7,293 bases of DNA from Comamonadaceae bacterium (GTDB lineage: Bacteria; Pseudomonadota; Gammaproteobacteria; Burkholderiales; Burkholderiaceae_C), in the NCBI GenBank assembly GCA_947374105.1, contig CANCAO010000075.1:1-7293 (forward strand). Reading direction: 5' to 3'. The notes under the pieces are model-generated. The model was not told where the DNA came from. It worked only from the letters and a program-made list of their open reading frames with translations, and did no database searches. Each line of letters opens with the position of its first letter. Positions within the stretch are counted from its first letter, which is position 1. The position numbers and the translations under genes were made by a program. Of the stretch, positions 1-6,124 are shown one piece after another.

Positions 1-76
1 CGAGGCGCTGGCCGCTGCCACGACCCGCAATGCGATGGACGCCTTGCCGCGCATGGGGATAATGCCCTCATCTTGA
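1..76 (+). CDS. C-terminal end of an upstream gene, possibly TatD-family metal-dependent hydrolase (partial)
   Basis: The reading frame beginning at position 2 is open from the left edge and ends at a TGA at 74-76, giving a 24-residue tail that starts EALAAATTRN and ends MGIMPSS. The pattern 'EALAAATTRNA' resembles the last helix of TatD-family DNases/hydrolases, whose C-termini usually read like 'eELaxxTtxNaxrlf'. The catalytic metal ligands would lie upstream of the window and cannot be seen. The stop overlaps the TTG start of the next gene (TTGA), which implies co-transcription and translational coupling. The frame is likely real because of this overlap, but the family name is a guess from a short tail. 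Confidence 0.45.
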   Translation, partial: EALAAATTRNAMDALPRMGIMPSS

Positions 77-831
77 AAAAACAATCCCTCATCCACCCCG
101 AAGTTAATTTCTCTGACGAAGGCCCGGTGCGTCACCTGCACCTGGGCAGTCCCTGGATTCAGGGCTCTATGTTGATGGACGCACCCACCGTGCTGGTGCA
201 CGAGTACATCCAGCGCATGATGGCCTGGCTGCTCTTTGTGGACGCAGATACCGTGCCCAAGCGTCAAGCCTTGCAGCTCGGCCTGGGCGCGGGCTCGCTC
301 ACCAAGCACTGCCACAAGGTGCTGCGCATGAAGACCACCGCGATTGAGCTCAATCCGCAGGTGCTGCACGCCTGCCGGGGTTGGTTCAAATTGCCTGCGG
401 ATAACACGCGCATTCAGGTCATCTTGGCCGATGCGTCGCAAGAGATTGCGCAGCCGCGCTGGTGGGGTGCGGTCGATGCTTTGCAGGTGGATTTGTACGA
501 CGATGACGCGGCGGCTCCGGTGCTGGACAGCGCTGCGTTCTACGCCGATTGCCGCCGGGTTTTGACCGAAGAGGGTTGCATGACGGTCAACCTGTTTGGC
601 CGCTCATCGAGCTTTGCCAAGAGCGTTGAAAAAATTAGCCAAGCATTTGGCGCGGACGCAGTCTGGGCCTTCAAAGCCACGCGGGAGGGCAACACCGTGG
701 TGCTGGCGCAGCGCACACCCTCGCGCCCCAAGCGGGCTGTGCTGGCCGAGCGGGCGGAAGTGATTCAAAACCGTTGGGGCCTGCCTGCTGTCAAATGGCT
801 GCGCGGCTTCAAACCCATTGTGACTTCGTGA
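73..831 (+). CDS. Spermidine synthase-like SAM-dependent methyltransferase-fold protein
   Basis: This 252-residue cytoplasmic protein has a Rossmann methyltransferase core. Motif I is LQLGLGAGSLTK (about residues 67-78). The acidic residue closing strand 2 is in AIELNP (90-95). Strand 3 ends ILAD (117-120), and the post-motif segment is QVDLYDDDAAAPVLDS (138-153). A short N-terminal beta segment (18-32, VRHLHLGSPWIQG region) resembles the substrate hairpin of polyamine aminopropyltransferases. True SpeE proteins, however, carry a GGGDGG-type motif and a D-S/T-x-D-P catalytic loop. Here these read GLGAGS and DLYDDD, so aminopropyl transfer should not be assumed. It is shorter than a typical SpeE (about 280-300 residues). 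The start is TTG at 73, overlapping the preceding stop, with only a weak upstream GGGGA. The next gene begins one base after the stop. Fold is confident; substrate unknown. Confidence 0.8.
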   Translation: MKKQSLIHPEVNFSDEGPVRHLHLGSPWIQGSMLMDAPTVLVHEYIQRMMAWLLFVDADTVPKRQALQLGLGAGSLTKHCHKVLRMKTTAIELNPQVLHACRGWFKLPADNTRIQVILADASQEIAQPRWWGAVDALQVDLYDDDAAAPVLDSAAFYADCRRVLTEEGCMTVNLFGRSSSFAKSVEKISQAFGADAVWAFKATREGNTVVLAQRTPSRPKRAVLAERAEVIQNRWGLPAVKWLRGFKPIVTS

Positions 832-832
832 C

Positions 833-2632
833 ATGAGCGTTTCTATGCAAATCAAAACAGGTCATTCCATAGCAGGCACTGCAACGCATCAAGGCCCTAT
901 CGACTGGCGACGGATGGTGGAGTGGCTGCATAACGACGGGGTTATCTCGGCAGATGAAGCGCAGCGCACGATAACCCGTTGTTCTCAAGCCGAAAGTGCG
1001 CAGCACCCAATGCTGCGTTTGGCTAGCGTGTCCATGCGTCGATCAAGTGATCAAAAACCACTGGACGTGGAGGCGCTTACCCAATGGTTAGCGCTGCGCG
1101 CGGGTTTGGATTACTTGCGCATTGACCCAATCAAAGTGGATGTGGGCAAGGTGGCTGATGTGATGAGTGCGGCTTACGCTGAGCGCCACCGTGTGTTACC
1201 AGTGCAGGTGACGCCTAGCGAGGTGGTTGTGGCGACGAGCGAGCCTTTTGTGACCGATTGGGTGAGCGAAGTGGAGCGTCAATCGCGCCGCAGTGTGCGC
1301 CGCGTTTTGGCCAATCCTCAGGATATTCACAAATTCACAGCCGAATTTTTCGCATTGGCCAAGTCGGTGCGATCGGCCCAAAAATCAGGGTCTAGCTCAG
1401 GCGGGACCAGTTTTGAGCAGCTGGTGGAATTGGGCAAGAGCAATAAGCAATTGGACGCCAACGACCAGGGCGTGGTGCAGGTGGTGGATTGGTTGTGGCA
1501 GTACGCCTTTGACCAGCGCGCCAGTGACATTCACTTAGAGCCACGGCGTGAGCAAGGCGTGATTCGATTTCGCATTGATGGTGTGCTGCACCCGGTTTAC
1601 CAGATGCCTATGGGCGTGCTGACCGCGATGACTGCACGCATCAAGCTGCTGGGTCGCATGGATGTGGTGGAAAAGCGCCGCCCGCAGGATGGCCGTATCA
1701 AGACGCGCAACCCGCGCGGTGACGAGGTAGAGATGCGCATCTCTACACTGCCCACTGCCTTTGGCGAGAAAATGGTAATGAGGATTTTTGACCCTGATAA
1801 CGCGGTCAAGGATTTGGATGCGCTCGGTTTTATGCCGCACGACGCGCAGCGCTGGGAAACGTTGGTCAAGCGCCCGCATGGCATCATCTTGGTGACTGGC
1901 CCCACGGGTTCGGGCAAGACCACCACGCTGTATTCCACTTTGAAGCGGGTGGCGACCGAAGAGGTCAATGTGAGCACGGTGGAGGACCCGATCGAAATGA
2001 TCGAGCCGTCGTTCAATCAGACACAAGTGCAGCCGCAGCTCGACTTCAATTTTGCGGAAGGATTGCGCGCGCTGATGCGGCAAGACCCGGACATCATCAT
2101 GGTGGGTGAGATTCGAGATTTGCAGACTGCTGAAATGGCGGTTCAGGCTGCGCTCACAGGGCACCTAGTGTTCAGCACTTTGCATACAAACGACGCTCCC
2201 TCCGCCATTACTCGTCTTATGGAATTGGGTATCCCACCTTACTTGATCAACGCTACTGTGTTGGGCGTACTGGCGCAGCGCCTAGTTCGTACTTTGTGCC
2301 CGCAGTGCAAAGTACGCGACGAAGCCGCTACGCGCGAGACTTTGACCGAGGTTGTCAAGCCGTGGCAAATTAATGGTGATTACAAACCTTATAAGCCGGT
2401 GGGATGCGTGGATTGTCGTATGACGGGTTTCATGGGGCGGATGGGCTTGTATGAGCTGCTTGTGGTGACTGAGGCCTTTAAAGATAAGGTTAGCCGAGAG
2501 CCTAATATTGATGCACTACGCCGGCAGGCGGTGAACGATGGCATGCGCCCACTTCGCCTTGCAGGCACCTTACGTGTGGCCGAAGGTTTGACCGTGATGC
2601 CTGAGGTGCTGACCTCTACACCGCCCTTATAG
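833..2632 (+). CDS. GspE/PulE/PilB-family type II secretion or type IV pilus assembly ATPase
   Basis: This 599-residue protein is a hexameric AAA-like motor ATPase of the kind that drives pseudopilus or pilus assembly at the cytoplasmic face of the inner membrane. Residues about 20-175 form a T2SSE_N/MshEN-type N-terminal domain. A flexible Ser/Gly linker (183-192) follows, then the N2 domain (about 205-320, with SDIHLEP and RFRIDG) and the ATPase core. Visible core motifs are Walker A GPTGSGKT (356-363), Asp box VEDPIE (383-388), Walker B with IIMVGEIRD (421-429, catalytic Glu426) and His box LTGHLVFSTLHTN (441-453). Four zinc-type cysteines form CPQC (489-492) and CVDC (525-528), as in GspE and PilB. 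All key residues are intact and the length is normal for the family. The start is ATG 833, one base after the previous stop; ATG 845 is an in-frame alternative and neither has a clear Shine-Dalgarno. An in-frame stop at 821-823 limits further extension. No gspD/F/G or pilC/pilD-like gene lies nearby, so the machine it serves cannot be told from context. Confidence 0.93.
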   Translation: MSVSMQIKTGHSIAGTATHQGPIDWRRMVEWLHNDGVISADEAQRTITRCSQAESAQHPMLRLASVSMRRSSDQKPLDVEALTQWLALRAGLDYLRIDPIKVDVGKVADVMSAAYAERHRVLPVQVTPSEVVVATSEPFVTDWVSEVERQSRRSVRRVLANPQDIHKFTAEFFALAKSVRSAQKSGSSSGGTSFEQLVELGKSNKQLDANDQGVVQVVDWLWQYAFDQRASDIHLEPRREQGVIRFRIDGVLHPVYQMPMGVLTAMTARIKLLGRMDVVEKRRPQDGRIKTRNPRGDEVEMRISTLPTAFGEKMVMRIFDPDNAVKDLDALGFMPHDAQRWETLVKRPHGIILVTGPTGSGKTTTLYSTLKRVATEEVNVSTVEDPIEMIEPSFNQTQVQPQLDFNFAEGLRALMRQDPDIIMVGEIRDLQTAEMAVQAALTGHLVFSTLHTNDAPSAITRLMELGIPPYLINATVLGVLAQRLVRTLCPQCKVRDEAATRETLTEVVKPWQINGDYKPYKPVGCVDCRMTGFMGRMGLYELLVVTEAFKDKVSREPNIDALRRQAVNDGMRPLRLAGTLRVAEGLTVMPEVLTSTPPL

Positions 2633-2708
2633 GTGTAATCCACATGTCAGGAAGTGCCGTTTTCAGTGCAGAATCCAGCGTTCGACTATCGTTCTATAGG
2701 AGATTTTT
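2633..2708 (+). other. Intergenic spacer between the ATPase gene and tctB
   Basis: This 76-base gap shows no convincing rho-independent terminator and no well-spaced sigma-70 promoter. The only clear element is the Shine-Dalgarno of tctB at its right end. A promoter for tctBA may still lie here or within the 3' end of the ATPase gene; read-through from the upstream unit is also possible. Confidence 0.5.
2698..2703 (+). promoter_or_regulatory. Shine-Dalgarno of tctB (AGGAGA)
   Basis: AGGAGA lies five bases (TTTTT) before the GTG at 2709. An in-frame TAG at 2697-2699 rules out any start further upstream, so together they fix GTG 2709 as the tctB start. This is the strongest ribosome binding site in the window. 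Confidence 0.85.
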
Positions 2709-3197
2709 GTGAATATCAAGAGTCAGAAAGACTTTTTTTCCGGACTCATGTTTATGAGTATCGGTGTGGCATTCGCCTGGGGTGCCACGACTTACAGCGT
2801 AGGCACTGGCGCGCGCATGGGGCCAGGTTACTTTCCACTGGTTTTAGGGGTTTTGCTGGCCATTCTGGGCGCAGTTATCACTTTTGATTCATTGGTCATT
2901 GAAACCGAAGACGGCGATAAGATTGGTGGTTTCGCTTGGAAGCCGGTGACCTTCATCATTCTGGCAAACATCTTGTTTGGGATCATGATTGGCGGTCTGC
3001 CCAGCATCAAACTCCCCCCGATGGGTATGATCGCAGGCATCTATGCCTTAACCTTTGTGGCAAGTTTGGCGGGTGAAGAGTTCAAGGCTAAAGAATGCTT
3101 TGTTTTGGCTACCATTCTGTCGATTGGCAGCTACTTGGCTTTCATCATGCTGCTGAAATTGCAGTTTCCCGTGTGGCCTGCGTTCATTACGGGTTAA
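2709..3197 (+). CDS. tctB: Tripartite tricarboxylate transporter small membrane subunit TctB
   Basis: This 162-residue integral membrane protein is the small subunit of a TTT-family secondary transporter, which imports carboxylates with a periplasmic TctC binding protein and the large TctA channel. The family signature is visible at residues 32-43 (GTGARMGPGYFP), between the first two hydrophobic helices. Hydrophobic segments are at about 9-28, 42-60, 79-97, 104-121 and 131-150, so four or five membrane spans. A charged loop (64-72, ETEDGDKIG region) separates the halves. The length is normal for the family. Translation starts at GTG 2709 behind a strong AGGAGA. tctA follows 12 bases later, so the two form an operon. 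No tctC gene is adjacent within the window. The substrate cannot be inferred from TctB. Confidence 0.9.
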   Translation: MNIKSQKDFFSGLMFMSIGVAFAWGATTYSVGTGARMGPGYFPLVLGVLLAILGAVITFDSLVIETEDGDKIGGFAWKPVTFIILANILFGIMIGGLPSIKLPPMGMIAGIYALTFVASLAGEEFKAKECFVLATILSIGSYLAFIMLLKLQFPVWPAFITG

Positions 3198-3200
3198 GGA
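3196..3200 (+). promoter_or_regulatory. Shine-Dalgarno of tctA (AAGGA)
   Basis: AAGGA overlaps the tctB stop codon (TAA at 3195-3197) and sits nine bases before the ATG at 3210. This placement supports that start and suggests ribosomes finishing tctB help initiate tctA. Confidence 0.7.
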
Positions 3201-3209
3201 ATAAAAATC

Positions 3210-4721
3210 ATGGATCTGATTAATAACCTGTCGCTCGGTTTTAGCGTTGCGTTCACGCTGCAAAACCTGGCTTACTGTCTCATTGGCTGCGTATTGGGTA
3301 CCTTGATTGGTGTGTTGCCGGGTATTGGCCCGGTTGCCACCATCGCCATGTTGCTGCCTGCTACCTACGCTCTGCCCCCTGTGGCTGCCCTGATCATGTT
3401 GGCTGGTATTTACTATGGTGCCCAGTACGGTGGCTCCACCACAGCTATTTTGGTGAACTTGCCGGGCGAATCTTCATCGGTGGTGACTGTGATTGACGGT
3501 TACCAGATGGCAAGGCAGGGTCGAGCGGGTCCAGCCTTGGCTGCTGCCGGTATTGGTTCGTTCTTTGCCGGTTGTGTGGGAACACTGATTTTGGCTGCCT
3601 TTGCCGCACCGCTCACCGAAGTTGCCTTCAAGTTCGGTCCGGCCGAGTATTTCTCGCTGATGATTTTGGGCTTGATTGGTGCTGTGGTGTTGGCGTCGGG
3701 TTCTTTGCTCAAGGCGATTGCCATGATTATCTTGGGCCTGCTGTTAGGCTTGGTCGGTACCGACGTGAACTCTGGTGTGGCGCGCTTCAGCTTTGACATT
3801 CCAGAATTAACTGACGGTATTGGCTTCGTCGTGATTGCTATGGGTGTGTTCGGCTATGGCGAGATCATCAGCAACCTGTCGCGTCATGAGGATGATCGCG
3901 AGGTCTTCACCGGCAAGGTCACAGGCCTTATGCCGACCAAAGAAGATTTCAAGAACATGGTGCCTGCTATTTTGCGTGGTACGGCTCTCGGCTCCATGCT
4001 GGGTATCTTGCCTGGTGGCGGCGCGCTGCTGGCAGCTTTTGCCGCTTACACGGTTGAGAAGAAAACCAAGCTGCGTCCCGGTGAAGTGCCCTTCGGCAAA
4101 GGTAACATCCGTGGTGTGGCTGCGCCTGAGTCGGCTAACAATGCGGGTTCACAAACCTCCTTCATCCCCTTGCTGACGCTGGGCATTCCGCCTAACGCCG
4201 TGATGGCGCTGATGGTGGGTGCCATGACCATTCACAATATCCAACCTGGCCCGCAGGTCATGACCAGCAACCCTGAGTTGTTCTGGGGTTTGATTGCTTC
4301 CATGTGGATTGGTAACGCGATGTTGATCATCTTGAACCTGCCCTTGATTGGTATGTGGATCAAGTTACTGACCATTCCCTACCGTTGGTTGTTCCCAGCC
4401 ATTGTGTTGTTCTGCGCGATTGGCGTTTACTCTACCAACAACAATACCTTTGACATCTGGATGGTGGCCATTTTTGGTGTGATCGGTTACTTATTCATCA
4501 AACTCGGTACGGAGCCTGCACCCTTGCTGCTGGGTTTCATTCTGGGCCCAATGATGGAAGAGAACTTGCGTCGTGCCCTGCTACTATCGCGCGGCGACTG
4601 GTTAACGTTTGTGACTCGTCCACTGTCAGCTGGCTTGTTGGCTGCAGCTGTGCTGTTGCTCATCATCGTGCTTTTGCCTTCGGTGAAGTCCAAGCGAGAA
4701 GAGGCTTTTGTGGAGGAGTGA
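3210..4721 (+). CDS. tctA: Tripartite tricarboxylate transporter large membrane subunit TctA
   Basis: This 503-residue polytopic inner-membrane protein is the channel-forming subunit of a TTT transporter, thought to couple carboxylate uptake to an ion gradient. It has about 11-12 hydrophobic segments. The two glycine/proline-rich signatures of the family are both present: GVLPGIGP (34-41) and YGGSTTAILVNLPGES (73-88) in the N-terminal half, and GILPGGG (265-271), GVAAPESANNAG (302-313) and LTLGIPPNA (322-330) in the C-terminal half. The pairing of LPGIGP with LPGGG reflects the internal two-fold repeat of the family. Length is normal and no residue of the signatures looks lost. It starts at ATG 3210, 12 bases after tctB, and ends in a charged tail. 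An intrinsic terminator follows 18 bases after the stop. Gly codons are mostly GGT/GGC and the common Leu codons are CTG/TTG, which may hint at good expression. The substrate is unknown (citrate, other carboxylates or aromatic acids are all possible in this family). Confidence 0.95.
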   Translation: MDLINNLSLGFSVAFTLQNLAYCLIGCVLGTLIGVLPGIGPVATIAMLLPATYALPPVAALIMLAGIYYGAQYGGSTTAILVNLPGESSSVVTVIDGYQMARQGRAGPALAAAGIGSFFAGCVGTLILAAFAAPLTEVAFKFGPAEYFSLMILGLIGAVVLASGSLLKAIAMIILGLLLGLVGTDVNSGVARFSFDIPELTDGIGFVVIAMGVFGYGEIISNLSRHEDDREVFTGKVTGLMPTKEDFKNMVPAILRGTALGSMLGILPGGGALLAAFAAYTVEKKTKLRPGEVPFGKGNIRGVAAPESANNAGSQTSFIPLLTLGIPPNAVMALMVGAMTIHNIQPGPQVMTSNPELFWGLIASMWIGNAMLIILNLPLIGMWIKLLTIPYRWLFPAIVLFCAIGVYSTNNNTFDIWMVAIFGVIGYLFIKLGTEPAPLLLGFILGPMMEENLRRALLLSRGDWLTFVTRPLSAGLLAAAVLLLIIVLLPSVKSKREEAFVEE

Positions 4722-4739
4722 TCTTCACATCGCTTAATC

Positions 4740-4765
4740 AAAAGGCACCTTCGGGTGCCTTTTTT
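4740..4765 (+). terminator. Rho-independent terminator after tctBA with a C(UUCG)G loop
   Basis: AAAAGGCACC (4740-4749) pairs perfectly with GGTGCCTTTT (4754-4763) across a TTCG loop closed by C-G, the very stable UUCG tetraloop. A run of six T (4760-4765) forms the lower stem and tail. It lies 18 bases after the tctA stop and ends the transporter transcript. The minus-strand copy has only a short T run, so strong bidirectional activity is less likely. Confidence 0.93.
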
Positions 4766-4805
4766 ATGTCATCCGCTTGCCTCACAATGGCGCTATGAGT
4801 ACATC
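4766..4805 (+). other. Short leader between terminator and DUF3422 gene
   Basis: Forty bases separate the terminator from the likely ATG of the next gene. I find no properly spaced -35/-10 pair and only a weak GAG as ribosome binding site. Because the terminator precedes it, the next gene should need its own promoter, some read-through, or a promoter too divergent to recognise by eye. Confidence 0.4.
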
Positions 4806-6113
4806 ATGCAACTGAATCATTTGCCATCACAGCACCCCCACAGGGTGGCGCTGCACAATGAGATCCACGCCCGACCACCTGAGGCGATGGCGGTCCCGCT
4901 GGCCATCTCGCATGTGGTCATGTTGTGCGACGCCGCTCAGCGCGAGGCCAGTCGCGCTCATGTGGCCGATTTGTTGCGCAATCACCATCTTGCGCTGCCC
5001 GATGCGGCAACGATTCATTTGCGTGTGGACTTGGGGGCGTTTCGCCTGCGCTGGGAGTTGCACACTGAATTTGTCACTTGGACTTTTATGCGCGCCAGCG
5101 CGCTAGAGGGGACCCAAGATCGTGAGCTTGAGTCGGCCATGATGGGCGTGCCGCAGGCTTGGTTTGCTGACTTGCCAGGCCAATGTCTGACCAGTTTGCA
5201 CCTCTGGGCGCTGCCTGCTGTGGAGGTGAGCGGGTCTAGCCCGTGGGTCAAGAGCATGCTACTGGAGGATACCTTGATTGCCTCCTGCGCAGCCGGGGGT
5301 GTGGCCGAGGTGTATACCGATTTTGCGATTCATGCCGATGGGTTCTCACGCATGCTCTTGTTTGTAGGGGACATGACGCCACGCCGACTCGGGCGCTTGG
5401 TTCAGCGTTTGCTGGAAATTGAAACCTACCGCATGGCTGCCCTACTGGGTTTGCCGCTGGCGCGTGGGGCTTCTGCCGTACTTGCCACTGCGGAGCGCGA
5501 GCTGGCCGAGTTGGCAGAGGCCATACGCAGCGCCAACCGTAACGAAGAGCCCCAGCTGCTGGACCGGTTGACCCGGCTGGCCGGTCAGGTTGAGAGTCAG
5601 CATGCGGCGACGCATTCGCGATTTTCTGCCTCGATGGCGTATTTTGAGTTGGTGGATAAGCGCATTGATGATATTGCCGAGACGCGTTTGCCCGGTATGC
5701 AAACCATCCAGGAGTTCATGGATAGGCGCTTGTCGCCCGCACGCAGCACCTGTGAGTGGGCGACTCGGCGGCAAGACGCGTTGTCGCAGCGGGTTTCGCG
5801 CATCAGTAATCTGCTGCGTACGCGGGTTGAAATTGTGCAGGAGCAAAGCAGTCAGGCTTTGCTGGCGACCATGAATCAGCGACAGGACATGCAGCTTAAA
5901 TTGCAAACCACAGTGGAAGGCTTGTCCGTGGCGGCCATTACGTATTACGTGGTGGGGCTGATTGCCTATCTGGCCAAAGGCGCGCACAGCCTAGGTTGGC
6001 CTTGGAGCGCTGAAAGCACGTCAGCCTGGGCTGTTCCATTGGTTGCGCTGAGCGTTTGGTGGTCTCTGAGAAAATTACATTTAAAAATTACTGAACATCA
6101 AAATTCGAAATAG
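4806..6113 (+). CDS. DUF3422 family predicted membrane protein of unknown function
   Basis: This 435-residue protein (from ATG 4806) matches the DUF3422 family, whose function is not established. The N-terminal hallmark HNEIHARPPEAM is at 17-28. A mixed alpha/beta domain runs to about residue 215 (with FVTWTFM at 89-95 and DGFSRMLLFVGDM at 178-190). Long, charged, probably coiled-coil helices follow (225-370). At the end is a membrane hairpin: TVEGLSVAAITYYVVGLIAY (369-388) and about 406-421, with a basic cytoplasmic-type tail (RKLHLKITEHQNSK region). There is no signal peptide, so most of the protein is probably cytoplasmic and tethered by its C-terminus. The architecture loosely recalls CorA-like proteins, which is only an impression. 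A GTG at 4755 would add 17 residues but lies inside the terminator stem and extends past the conserved N-terminus, so ATG 4806 is preferred. The GGT gene begins 11 bases after its stop. Confidence 0.85.
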   Translation: MQLNHLPSQHPHRVALHNEIHARPPEAMAVPLAISHVVMLCDAAQREASRAHVADLLRNHHLALPDAATIHLRVDLGAFRLRWELHTEFVTWTFMRASALEGTQDRELESAMMGVPQAWFADLPGQCLTSLHLWALPAVEVSGSSPWVKSMLLEDTLIASCAAGGVAEVYTDFAIHADGFSRMLLFVGDMTPRRLGRLVQRLLEIETYRMAALLGLPLARGASAVLATAERELAELAEAIRSANRNEEPQLLDRLTRLAGQVESQHAATHSRFSASMAYFELVDKRIDDIAETRLPGMQTIQEFMDRRLSPARSTCEWATRRQDALSQRVSRISNLLRTRVEIVQEQSSQALLATMNQRQDMQLKLQTTVEGLSVAAITYYVVGLIAYLAKGAHSLGWPWSAESTSAWAVPLVALSVWWSLRKLHLKITEHQNSK

Positions 6114-6124
6114 ATATAAGTGTC

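Noticed and set aside
1535..2164. 209-codon open frame on the minus strand inside the ATPase gene
   Set aside because: It lies wholly opposite conserved ATPase motifs, its product is a His/Arg/Leu-rich composition typical of antisense shadows of GC-biased genes, and no ribosome site or known domain is visible.
2660..2700. Possible sigma-70 promoter before tctB (TTTTCA with TATCGT, or TATAGG)
   Set aside because: The spacing is about 21 bases for the first pair, and TATAGG overlaps the Shine-Dalgarno, leaving no leader; matches are only four of six.
2654..2887. 77-codon + strand frame running from the spacer into tctB
   Set aside because: It overlaps tctB in another frame, has no ribosome site, and its product is not family-like; tctB itself has a strong Shine-Dalgarno and the GPGYFP signature.
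4755..4805. GTG 4755 as start of the DUF3422 protein
   Set aside because: It would begin inside the terminator stem and add 17 non-conserved residues; ATG 4806 gives a family-like N-terminus just before HNEIHARPP.
4777..4805. Possible promoter (TTGCCT with TACATC or TATGAG) before the DUF3422 gene
   Set aside because: Either the -10 match is poor and the start would fall inside the gene, or the spacing is about 11 bases; not credible by eye.
5442..5987. 181-codon minus-strand open frame opposite the DUF3422 gene
   Set aside because: Antisense shadow of a clearly coding + strand gene; no recognisable domain, low-complexity Arg/Gln/His-rich composition.
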